Assembly (NCBI GenBank): GCA_937943575.1
Contig: CALEAV010000003.1
Coordinates: 45,684-109,683 of the forward strand
Source: an uncultured bacterium
GTDB taxonomy: Bacteria > Desulfobacterota > Desulfobaccia > Desulfobaccales > 0-14-0-80-60-11
Length of the DNA stretch: 64,000 nt
Direction of reading: 5' to 3'
The notes below the pieces were generated by a model, which ran no database searches, was not told the DNA's origin, and was given only the letters and a program-made list of their open reading frames with translations. The translations under genes were made by a program, and so were the position numbers. Positions 55,781 to 64,000 of the stretch are shown here, piece by piece (within the stretch, counting starts at the first letter, position 1; every line of letters starts with the position of its first letter).

Positions 55781-56938
55781 ATGGACTATCTGTTGACCGA
55801 GGAGCAGCAGATGCTCCAGGACCTGGCGCGGCGCATCGCCCATGAAAAGATCAAGCCGGCCCGGGCCCGCCTGGACGAGGAAGAGGAGTTTCCCTGGGAG
55901 ATCCTGAAGGATCTGGCCCAAGCCGACCTGGCCGGCACCATCATCCCGGAGCAGTACGGTGGCCTGGGGATGGGCGCCTTTGAAAACGTCCTCCTTTTGG
56001 AGGCCCTCTCGGAAGGCTGCGTGGGCGTGGCGGTGAGTTTCGCCGCCAGCTTCCTGGGCGCCTACCCCATCATGCTCTACGGTTCCGAGGAGCAGAAACA
56101 GACCTATCTCCCGGGCATTGCCAAGGGCGACACCCTGGCCGCCTTCGCCCTGACCGAGGCTCAGGCGGGGAGCGACGCCGCCGCCATCGCCACCACTGCG
56201 GTCAAAGACGGCGATTCTTATGTGCTCAACGGCACCAAGCAGTGGATCACCAACGCCGGGGTGGCGGACGTCAATGTGATTATCGCCCTGACCGACAAGG
56301 CCAAGGGCCCCCGGGGCGCCAGCGCCTTCATTGTCCACAAGGACGACCCCGGGGTCTCCTTCGGCAAGAAGGAGCGCAAGATGGGGATCAGGGCCTCGGT
56401 GACCCGGGAGATCATCCTGGAGGAGGTGCGCATCCCCAAAGACCGCCTCATCGGCCGGGAGGGCCAGGGGTTCATCATCACCATGAAGACCCTGGACCTG
56501 GCCCGCCCCGGAGCCGGCGCCATGGCCCTCGGCCTGGCCCAGAGCGCCCTGGACGAAGCCGCCCTCTTTGCCAAGGAGCGCCACCAGTTCGGGCAGCCCA
56601 TCTTCGCCATCCAGGCGGTGCAGCACATGCTGGCGGACATGGCGGTCAAGGTGGAGGCCTCCCGGGCCCTGGTCTACGCCGTGGCCCGCTACATCGACAC
56701 CGACCCCAAGGATTTCTCCAAGGAGGCGGCCATGTCCAAGGTCTTTGCCACCGACATGGCCATGCAGGTGGCCATCGACGCCGTCCAGGTCATGGGCGGC
56801 CACGGCTACATGCGGGACTACCCGGTGGAGAAGATGATGCGGGACGCCAAGATCCTGCAGATCTTCGAGGGCACCAACCAGATCATGCGCAACATCATCG
56901 GCCTGGCCCTGAATAAAGAGTATTCCAAGAAGAAATAA
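55781..56938 (+). CDS. Acyl-CoA dehydrogenase
   Basis: [29 protein letters not shown]...[38 protein letters not shown]...[38 protein letters not shown]. Confidence 0.95.
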   Translation: MDYLLTEEQQMLQDLARRIAHEKIKPARARLDEEEEFPWEILKDLAQADLAGTIIPEQYGGLGMGAFENVLLLEALSEGCVGVAVSFAASFLGAYPIMLYGSEEQKQTYLPGIAKGDTLAAFALTEAQAGSDAAAIATTAVKDGDSYVLNGTKQWITNAGVADVNVIIALTDKAKGPRGASAFIVHKDDPGVSFGKKERKMGIRASVTREIILEEVRIPKDRLIGREGQGFIITMKTLDLARPGAGAMALGLAQSALDEAALFAKERHQFGQPIFAIQAVQHMLADMAVKVEASRALVYAVARYIDTDPKDFSKEAAMSKVFATDMAMQVAIDAVQVMGGHGYMRDYPVEKMMRDAKILQIFEGTNQIMRNIIGLALNKEYSKKK

Positions 56939-57312
56939 CCCGGTTTACCTCTTCTGGGAATTTGCGGCCGATGTTAATTACAGGGAAAATAATTGTGGGG
57001 GGAGGGCTAATGAGCGGTGGCCCCCTCCCCTCCCCCCCGCCTCCCTCCCCATCCGCAGGGAAAATGAGACCAATTTTCCCCTTAAGAAAAACTGGAAAAT
57101 TTATATCATTAGTTCAAAAAGGTTGCACATAACTCCTTCAACCCGCACAGATGGTTAGCCTTTTCAGCCGTTTTGGATCTTCTCTAAAACCAAGAAAAAT
57201 TGGATATCCCCTGGTCAACATTTTTTGTTTAAAAATTAGTGGTCGAACCTTGTAAAATTTATTTTATTGGATGAATTAAAAAAGACATAACCATATTTTT
57301 TTCCTGCTCCCC

Positions 57313-58098
57313 ATGAAAATCATTGTCTGCATCAAGCAGGTTCCTGAAACCGACAAGGTGCGCCTGGACCCGGAGACCCACACCCTCATCCGGGAGGGGG
57401 TCCAGGCCATTATCAACCCCTTTGACCTCTACGCCCTGGAGGCGGGCCTGAGGCTCAGGGAGGCCCGGGGCGGCCAGGTGACCCTCCTGTCCATGGGGCC
57501 GCCCCAGGCCGAGGCGGCCCTGCGGGAGGCTCTGGGCTACGGCGCCGAGAGCGCGGTGCTCCTCTCCGACAAGGCCTTTGCCGGCGCCGACACCTGGGCC
57601 ACCGCCCTCACCCTGGCCCATGCCGTGCGTAAACTGGGCGGCGCCGACCTCATCGTCACCGGCAAGCAGGCCATCGACGGCGACACCGCCCAGGTGGGGC
57701 CCATGCTGGCCACCGTCCTGGGGGTCCCCTACGTGGCCTGGGCCCGGAAACTCACGCTCACCGACGACACCGTCCTGGAGGTGGAGCGCCTCCTGGACCA
57801 CGGCTATGACGCCCTCAGGGTCAGGTTGCCGGCGGTGGTGAGCGTGGTCAAGGAGATCAGCGAACCCCGGGTGCCCTCCTTCAAGGCCAAGATGCAGGCC
57901 AAAAAGGCGGTCATCCCCACCTGGACCCTGGCCGACCTGGGGCTGGACCCCCGGGAGGTGGGCCTGGCGGGCTCCTTCACCCAGGTGGTGCGGGTCTTCC
58001 CGCCCCCGGCCCGGGGCGCTTCCGAAGTTTGGACCGGCGACCCCCAGGAGCTGGCCACCCGTCTGTGGGCCCGGCTGAAGGAATTGGGAAGGAGATAG
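57313..58098 (+). CDS. etfB: Electron transfer flavoprotein beta subunit
   Basis: MKIIVCIKQVPETDKVRLDPETHTLIREGVQAIINPFDLYALEAGLRL...TGKQAIDGDTAQVGPMLA. Confidence 0.95.
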   Translation: MKIIVCIKQVPETDKVRLDPETHTLIREGVQAIINPFDLYALEAGLRLREARGGQVTLLSMGPPQAEAALREALGYGAESAVLLSDKAFAGADTWATALTLAHAVRKLGGADLIVTGKQAIDGDTAQVGPMLATVLGVPYVAWARKLTLTDDTVLEVERLLDHGYDALRVRLPAVVSVVKEISEPRVPSFKAKMQAKKAVIPTWTLADLGLDPREVGLAGSFTQVVRVFPPPARGASEVWTGDPQELATRLWARLKELGRR

Positions 58099-58107
58099 GA
58101 TTCGCGG

Positions 58108-58192
58108 GAGGGCCAGGGGTGTCAACCCTCCGCCGGCCCCCCTCCGCCCCCCTGGGGGTTGGGGGGAGGGGGGTGGGAGAGAGGCAAGGGCA
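58108..58192. repeat. Degenerate G/C-rich intergenic hairpin element (copy F)
   Basis: GGGAGGGCCAGGGGTG...CCGGCCCCCCTCCGCCCCCCTGGGGGTTGGGGGGAGGGGGG. Confidence 0.55.
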
Positions 58193-58229
58193 CACCGTCC
58201 CCTGGCTCCCTCCCCTACAACTGACAGCC

Positions 58230-59423
58230 ATGACTCTCATCGTCTATTCCGAGAAGTGCACGGGGTGCGGCGCCTGTGTGGAGGCCTGCCCCTTCGGGGT
58301 GCTCTCCCTGGAGGGGGAAAGGCTGGTTATCGGCGAGGGCTGCACGGCATGCGGCGCCTGTGTGGAGGTCTGTGAGGCCGGCGCCCTGGCCCTGGCGGAG
58401 GCGGAGGGCCCCTCTCCCCGGCCGGAGGTGCCCCCGGACGGCATCTGGGTCTTTGCCGAGCAGCGCCATGGCCGGCTGGCCCCCGTAACTCTGGAGCTTC
58501 TGGGCGAGGCTAGGCGGCTGGCCGGTGAGCTGGCGGTGCCCGTGGCCGGGGTGCTTTTAGGCGACCGGGTGGCCGAACTCGCTCCGGAGCTCTTCCGGGC
58601 CGGGGCTGACAAAGTCTATGTGGCGGAGCACCCGGCCCTGGCCGAATTTGTGGAAGGACCTTTCACCGCCGCCTTGACCGAGATGGCCGCCCGCTTTCGG
58701 CCGGAGATCTTGCTGGCCGGCGCCACCTATGTGGGCCGGGCCTTCATCCCCCAGGTGGCGGCGGCCCTGAGGACCGGCCTCACCGCCGATTGCACCGCCT
58801 TTGCCATCGACCGGGAAAGGCGGCTTTTGTTGCAGACCCGGCCGGCCTTTGGCGGCAACATCATGGCCACCATCATCACCCCCCGCACCTACCCCCAGAT
58901 GGCCACGGCCCGCCCCGGGGTCTTCAGGCGCCTGGCGGAGCCTTATGCCGACGCGGGCCAGGTGGTGCCGGTGGAGCTCTCATCCCTCCAGGAGCCGGGC
59001 CCGTGCACCTTCGTGGGCACGGTGGAGGAGGTGCGGGAGCGCCTGCCCCTCTCCGAGGCCGAGGTCATTGTGGCCGGCGGCCGGGGTCTCAAAGAGGCCC
59101 GGCATTTCCGCCTGCTGGAGGAGCTGGCGGAGCTTCTGGGGGGTGCCGTGGGGGCCACCCGGGCGGCGGTGGACGCCGGCTGGATCCCGTATAGCCATCA
59201 GATCGGCCAGACCGGCAAGACCGTGGCGCCCAAGCTCTATATCGCCGTGGGCATCTCCGGGGCCGTCCAGCACCTGGCGGGCATCCAGTCCTCGGATTTT
59301 ATCGTGGCCATCAACAAGGACCCGGACGCCCCCATCTTCAAGGTGGCTGACATCGGGCTGGTGGGGGACCTCTTCGAGATCGTCCCCGCCCTCATCGCCG
59401 CCATCCGCCGGGATCGGGGGTGA
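58230..59423 (+). CDS. etfA: Electron transfer flavoprotein alpha subunit with N-terminal 2[4Fe-4S] ferredoxin domain
   Basis: [25 protein letters not shown]...[17 protein letters not shown] then Etf[29 protein letters not shown]...[50 protein letters not shown]. Confidence 0.95.
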   Translation: MTLIVYSEKCTGCGACVEACPFGVLSLEGERLVIGEGCTACGACVEVCEAGALALAEAEGPSPRPEVPPDGIWVFAEQRHGRLAPVTLELLGEARRLAGELAVPVAGVLLGDRVAELAPELFRAGADKVYVAEHPALAEFVEGPFTAALTEMAARFRPEILLAGATYVGRAFIPQVAAALRTGLTADCTAFAIDRERRLLLQTRPAFGGNIMATIITPRTYPQMATARPGVFRRLAEPYADAGQVVPVELSSLQEPGPCTFVGTVEEVRERLPLSEAEVIVAGGRGLKEARHFRLLEELAELLGGAVGATRAAVDAGWIPYSHQIGQTGKTVAPKLYIAVGISGAVQHLAGIQSSDFIVAINKDPDAPIFKVADIGLVGDLFEIVPALIAAIRRDRG

Positions 59424-59687
59424 AAGGGGCCGGGGGCGGCGGCCGCCTGGCCCCGGTCGGGGGGATGAAGTCGGCAGCCGCCATCTCAGGCAGGCCCGGG
59501 ACCGCCCTTGCCCTCCCTGGGGGGGGCAGGCGCCGGCAAGCGGGCCTTCCTTGGGCCCTCCCCCCCATCCCCGTCTGATTTATCCTCAAAAAAATCGGCC
59601 GGGGGTTTCATTTTTTCCCTATTCGTTTTATGTTTTAGCGTTAACGTCGACGGCCGCGCCCCGACGGGCGGCCTGAGGGAAGGCCTC

Positions 59688-60434
59688 ATGACGCAGGAAG
59701 AATTTCAGGTGGCCCTGATCACCGGCGCGGCCCGGGGCATCGGCCGGGTCATCGCCACCGCCTTGGCAGCCCCGGGACGGGTGCTGTATCTCAATGACGT
59801 GGCCTGGGAGGCGGACCCCGCCACCCCCAGGTTGGTGGAGGAGAAGGGGGCCTCGGCCCGGCTCCTCACCTTCAGCGTCACCGACCCGGCCCAGGTGGAG
59901 GCCGCGGTGGAGGGCATCGTCCAGGAGAGCGGCCGCCTGGACATCCTGGTGAACAACGCCGGCATCACCCGGGACCAGCTGGTGATGCGCATGAAGGACG
60001 AGGACTGGGGGCAGGTGCTGGCGGTGAACCTCACCGGGGCCTTTCACTGCACCCGGGCGGTGGCCAAGGTGATGCTCAAACAGCGCCGGGGCCGCATCAT
60101 CAACATCAGCTCGGTGGTGGGCTTCATGGGCAATTCCGGACAGGCCAACTACGCCGCCTCCAAGGCGGGGCTGGCGGGCCTCACCAAGGCGGTGGCCCGG
60201 GAGCTGGCCTCCCGGAACATCACGGTGAACGCCGTGGCGCCGGGCTTTATCACCACGGACATGACCGAGGCCCTGCCGGAGAAGGTCAAAGACATGATGC
60301 TGGCCCAGATCCCCATGGGCCGCTTCGGCACGCCGGAGGAGGTGGCCCAGGTGGTGGCCTTTCTCGCCTCCCCCCAGGCGTCCTATATCACCGGCCAGGT
60401 GATCCATGTGAACGGCGGTATGCTGATGGTATAA
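59688..60434 (+). CDS. fabG: 3-oxoacyl-ACP reductase
   Basis: [19 protein letters not shown]...[21 protein letters not shown]...[30 protein letters not shown]...[16 protein letters not shown]. Confidence 0.93.
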   Translation: MTQEEFQVALITGAARGIGRVIATALAAPGRVLYLNDVAWEADPATPRLVEEKGASARLLTFSVTDPAQVEAAVEGIVQESGRLDILVNNAGITRDQLVMRMKDEDWGQVLAVNLTGAFHCTRAVAKVMLKQRRGRIINISSVVGFMGNSGQANYAASKAGLAGLTKAVARELASRNITVNAVAPGFITTDMTEALPEKVKDMMLAQIPMGRFGTPEEVAQVVAFLASPQASYITGQVIHVNGGMLMV

Positions 60435-60451
60435 TGAAGGAGGATGTATCC

Positions 60452-60691
60452 ATGGCATCACTGGAAGAGAAAGTCATCAACATCATCGTGGACAAACTGG
60501 GGGTGGACCGCTCCGAGGTGACCCCTGATGCCGTCTTTGTGGACGATCTCGGCGCCGACTCTTTGGACCTGGTGGAGCTCATCATGGCCATGGAGGAGGA
60601 GTTCGGCTATGAGATCCCGGATGAAGAGGCGGAAAAACTGAGGACCGTGGGGGATGTCATCAGCTTCATCAAGGCCAAAGCCGCTGCCTGA
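60452..60691 (+). CDS. acpP: Acyl carrier protein
   Basis: [73 protein letters not shown]. Confidence 0.96.
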   Translation: MASLEEKVINIIVDKLGVDRSEVTPDAVFVDDLGADSLDLVELIMAMEEEFGYEIPDEEAEKLRTVGDVISFIKAKAAA

Positions 60692-61163
60692 GATCGAGGT
60701 TCTCGCCATCGGCTGCGACCACGCCGGCTACCAGCTGAAGGTGGAAATACTGGACGTGCTCCGGGAGATGGGCGTCCCGGTCCAGGATCTGGGCTGCGCC
60801 GGGCCGGATGAGTCGGTGCATTATCCCGTCTATGCCAAGAAGGTGGTGGACGCGGTCCTGGCCCGGCCCGGGCGCCGGGGCATCCTCATCTGCGGCACCG
60901 GCTTGGGCATGAGCGTGGTGGCCAACCGTTTTCCCGGCATCCGGGCGGCCTTGTGCCATGATCTCTACACCGCCGAGATGAGCCGCCGGCATAATGACGC
61001 TAATCTGCTGGTCCTGGGCGGTCGGGTGGTGGACCCGGCCCTGGCCCGGCAGATCGTCCGGGTGTGGCTCACCACCCCCTTTGAAGGCGGGCGGCATGCT
61101 GAGCGCCTGGAGCTTCTGGAACGACTGGCCGCGGCCGCCCGGGAAACCCCTTCGGACATGTAA
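60654..61163 (+). CDS. rpiB: Ribose-5-phosphate isomerase B
   Basis: [20 protein letters not shown]...[70 protein letters not shown]; start uncertain. Confidence 0.92.
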   Translation: MSSASSRPKPLPEIEVLAIGCDHAGYQLKVEILDVLREMGVPVQDLGCAGPDESVHYPVYAKKVVDAVLARPGRRGILICGTGLGMSVVANRFPGIRAALCHDLYTAEMSRRHNDANLLVLGGRVVDPALARQIVRVWLTTPFEGGRHAERLELLERLAAAARETPSDM

Positions 61164-61165
61164 CC

Positions 61166-62452
61166 ATGAAGAGCACCCCCCACCCCCTCCCCTGTCCCCT
61201 GATGGGCGCCCTGTCCCAGAGCGACCCGGAGGTCTTCCGGGCCATCGAGCTGGAACATCAGCGCCAGTTGAGCAAGCTGGAGCTCATCGCCTCGGAAAAC
61301 TTCGTCAGCGATGCGGTGCTGGCGGCCCAGGGCTCCATCCTGACCCACAAGTACGCCGAAGGCTATCCCAACCGCCGCTACTACGGCGGCTGTGAGTTTG
61401 TGGATCTCGCCGAGGAGCTGGCCATCGAGCGGGCGAAAGCCCTGTTCGGCGCGCCTTACGCCAATGTCCAGCCCCACTCCGGCACCCAGGCCAACATGGC
61501 GGTGTATTTCGCCCTGCTCAAGCCCGGGGACACCATCATGGGCATGGACCTGGCCCACGGCGGCCACCTCTCCCACGGGGCTTCGGTGAACTTCTCCGGC
61601 CGCCTCTTCACGGCGGTGAGCTACGGGGTGGACCGGGAGACCGAACGGGTGGACTTTGACCAGGTGGCGGCCCTGGCCCGGGAGCACCGGCCCAAGATCA
61701 TTGTGGCCGGGGCCAGCGCCTATCCCCGCCTGCTGGAGTTTGAGCGCTTCGCCGCCATCGCCGAGGAGGTGGGGGCCTACCTGCTGGTGGACATGGCCCA
61801 CATCGCCGGTCTGGTGGCCGCCGGGCTCCATCCCAACCCGGTGCCGGTGGCCGACTTTGTCACCTCCACCACCCACAAGACCCTGCGGGGACCCCGGGGC
61901 GGGCTGATCCTGGCCCAGGAGAAATACGCCAAGATGCTGGACAGCCAGATCTTCCCCGGCATCCAGGGGGGGCCCCTGATGCACATCATCGCCGCCAAGG
62001 CGGTGGCCCTGAAAGAGGCCCTGAGCCCCAAATTCGTGCGCTACCAGCAGCAGATCGTGGCCAACGCCCGCACCCTGGCGGAAGAGTTCCGGGCCCGGGG
62101 CTACCGGCTGGTGGCCGGCGGCACCGACAATCACCTGCTTTTGGTGGATGTCACCCCCCAGGGGCTCACCGGCCGGGAGGCGGAGGAGGCCCTGGATCTG
62201 GCGGGCATCACGGTGAATAAAAACGCCATCCCCTTTGACCCCCACCCGCCCAAGGTCACCAGCGGCATCCGTCTCGGCACCCCGGCGGTCACCACCCGGG
62301 GCATGAAGGAGGCGGAGATGCGGGTGATTGCCGATTTCATCCACCAGGCCCTGACGGCCGCGGCGGACACCGACTTCCTGCGGAAGCTGGAGGCCCAGGT
62401 GCGGGATTTCTGCCGCAGCTTCCCCCTCTTTGCGCCGGAGTGGCTGCCGTGA
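61166..62452 (+). CDS. glyA: Serine hydroxymethyltransferase
   Basis: [53 protein letters not shown]...[17 protein letters not shown]. Confidence 0.97.
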   Translation: MKSTPHPLPCPLMGALSQSDPEVFRAIELEHQRQLSKLELIASENFVSDAVLAAQGSILTHKYAEGYPNRRYYGGCEFVDLAEELAIERAKALFGAPYANVQPHSGTQANMAVYFALLKPGDTIMGMDLAHGGHLSHGASVNFSGRLFTAVSYGVDRETERVDFDQVAALAREHRPKIIVAGASAYPRLLEFERFAAIAEEVGAYLLVDMAHIAGLVAAGLHPNPVPVADFVTSTTHKTLRGPRGGLILAQEKYAKMLDSQIFPGIQGGPLMHIIAAKAVALKEALSPKFVRYQQQIVANARTLAEEFRARGYRLVAGGTDNHLLLVDVTPQGLTGREAEEALDLAGITVNKNAIPFDPHPPKVTSGIRLGTPAVTTRGMKEAEMRVIADFIHQALTAAADTDFLRKLEAQVRDFCRSFPLFAPEWLP

Positions 62453-62465
62453 GGCCGGGGAGGCC

Positions 62466-62942
62466 ATGCGCTGCCCCTACTGCCACAGCACCCGGAACCG
62501 GGTCATTGACTCCCGCCCCAGCCGGGAGGCCAACGCCATCCGGCGGCGCCGGGAGTGCCTCAAGTGCGGCCGCCGCTTCACCACCTATGAGCAGGTGGAG
62601 GAGACCCTGCCCCTCATCATCAAAAAGGACGGCCGCCGGGAGCCCTACCAGCGCACCAAGGTGGCGGAGGGCATCAAAAAGGCCTGCGAGAAGCGGCCGG
62701 TCTCCATCGACGCCATCGAAAATTTCCTGGATGATCTGGAACGGGAGCTGTTAGAGAGCGGCCAGCGGGAGGTACCTTCCTCCTTTATCGGGGAGCGGGT
62801 GATGGCCAAGCTCCGGGAGTGGGACGACGTGGCGTATGTGCGCTTTGCCTCGGTCTACCGCCACTTCACCGACGCCACCGACTTCATGGAGGAGATCCGG
62901 CAGCTGCTGGCCTCCCGGGGGAAGGACCCGCAGGGCCGGTGA
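62466..62942 (+). CDS. nrdR: Transcriptional repressor NrdR
   Basis: [45 protein letters not shown] (Zn ribbon) plus ATP-cone. Confidence 0.97.
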   Translation: MRCPYCHSTRNRVIDSRPSREANAIRRRRECLKCGRRFTTYEQVEETLPLIIKKDGRREPYQRTKVAEGIKKACEKRPVSIDAIENFLDDLERELLESGQREVPSSFIGERVMAKLREWDDVAYVRFASVYRHFTDATDFMEEIRQLLASRGKDPQGR

Positions 62943-62985
62943 GCGGGGCGCCTCCCTGAGCCGGCTGCGCCCCGTCGGAGTCCCC

Positions 62986-63327
62986 CTATCTGCGGGAGCC
63001 GCCGCCCCGCCGCTGCTGGAAGGTCCCCGGTCCGCCCAAGCCGGAGCCGGTCTGGAAACGGACCCGGTTCTGGTAGTGCATCCCGGCCCCGGAGCCGTCC
63101 CGGAAGCGGTCCCGGTCCCGGGCCTGCAGGGGGGTGGAGGTGGTGGAAAAGCTGTCCTGGAATTGAGGCCGGCTGGTTTGCAGGCGGTCGCGGTCCCGGA
63201 TGGGGTCCTGGGTGTGCCGGGGGGTGTCCAGGTATTGCCGGTCACGGTCCCGGAGCTGGTCGGCCGCCGACACGGGCAGCACCATCACCAGGCAGAGGGC
63301 CATGACAAACCAGGCGACTGTTCTCAT
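62986..63327 (-). CDS. Exported Arg/Asp-repeat (RDRDR) hypothetical protein
   Basis: Signal peptide MRTVAWFVMALCLVMVLPVSAA then DQLRDRDRQYLD...DPIRDRDRLQTS...LQARDRDRFRDGSG... Confidence 0.65.
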   Translation of the reverse strand: MRTVAWFVMALCLVMVLPVSAADQLRDRDRQYLDTPRHTQDPIRDRDRLQTSRPQFQDSFSTTSTPLQARDRDRFRDGSGAGMHYQNRVRFQTGSGLGGPGTFQQRRGGGSRR

Positions 63328-63466
63328 AAGGCCTCCTGGGAGTTTTTAACCTAAATTCACGATTTTTTAACGAATGACAATAACTAATTTGAGTACTTTT
63401 GAGACCAACATGGAAAAATCCGACGCCGTGACAGGCGGGGGGTCTTCCGAGGGGAAGGTGTGATTC

Positions 63467-63874
63467 ATGCACCCCGTCACCATTATCTGGCAGCGTCTGG
63501 TGGATGAGCAGGGCGAAACCTGTGAGCGCTGCGGCGCCACCGAACAGGAACTCCTCAAGGCCCTGCGGTTTCTCACCAAGGCTTTCAGCCCGGTGGGCCT
63601 GAGCTTCACATTGGAAAGCCAAGCCCTCAGCCCGGCGGAGTTTGCCCAGGATCCGTTGCGCTCCAACCGCATCCTCATCGACGGCCGGGAGCTGGAGGAG
63701 TGGCTGGCAGCGGAGGTGGGGCAGAGCCCCTGCTGCGGTCCCTGCGGTGAGGCCCAGTGCCGCACCCTGACGCTGGACAACCGGACCTATGAGACCATCC
63801 CGGCGGAGCTCATCATCCAGGCGGGCCTGAAGGCGGCCTACGCCCGGGCGCAGAGTGCCGGCGGGGCCGCTTGA
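63467..63874 (+). CDS. DUF2703-like thioredoxin-fold protein
   Basis: [52 protein letters not shown]...[14 protein letters not shown]...[15 protein letters not shown]. Confidence 0.75.
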   Translation: MHPVTIIWQRLVDEQGETCERCGATEQELLKALRFLTKAFSPVGLSFTLESQALSPAEFAQDPLRSNRILIDGRELEEWLAAEVGQSPCCGPCGEAQCRTLTLDNRTYETIPAELIIQAGLKAAYARAQSAGGAA

Positions 63875-63902
63875 GCAACTCCGAGGCCCTGGTGTTCTCC
63901 TC

Positions 63903-64000
63903 ATGAATGACGAACACTACATGAGGCTGGCCCTCCGGCTGGCGGCCCGGGGCGCCGGCTGGGTCTCCCCCAACCCCATGGTGGGCGCGGTGGTGGTGCG
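63903..64000 (+). CDS. ribD: Riboflavin biosynthesis deaminase/reductase RibD, N-terminus only (window edge)
   Basis: Own translation: [33 protein letters not shown]; RibD signature and position after nrdR. Confidence 0.88.
   Translation, partial: MNDEHYMRLALRLAARGAGWVSPNPMVGAVVV

Noticed and set aside
57336-57363. Apparent match to the 5891 repeat (tgcatcaagcaggttcctgaaacc)
   Set aside because: It encodes the conserved EtfB IKQVPET motif; chance similarity.

Overview
High-GC bacterial chromosomal window, probably from a deltaproteobacterial / sulfate-reducer-like anaerobe (inferred from gene content only). It is densely coded. Housekeeping and metabolic genes include cobA-hemD, rnc, recD2, glmM, coaX, sucC/sucD, queH, ymdB-rny, zapA, tRNA-Phe, purB, waaA, rlmI, yceD-rpmF, fabG-acpP-rpiB-glyA-nrdR-ribD. 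There are also oxidative-stress and iron genes: perR-like, desulforedoxin, rubrerythrin, Fur-like, feoA and feoB. I found no CRISPR array, prophage, or intact transposon. The most notable items are: (1) a three-gene minus-strand set encoding a cytoplasmic-looking molybdopterin oxidoreductase, an Fe-S subunit, and an edge-truncated NuoF-like protein missing from the ORF track; (2) an acyl-CoA dehydrogenase/EtfB/ferredoxin-fused EtfA module inside a rearranged rpmF-fab-acpP locus; (3) a signal-less M15 + PG-binding endolysin-like protein next to a two-TM holin-like protein; (4) sucC and sucD split by a five-gene cargo with a DNA methyltransferase and paired exported paralogs; (5) a sulfatase-like/PAPS-reductase-like overlapping pair lacking expected catalytic residues; (6) a dispersed family of G/C-rich triple-hairpin intergenic elements; and (7) a candidate 6S RNA between zapA and rny. 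All assignments come from reading motifs and synteny; no database search was run.
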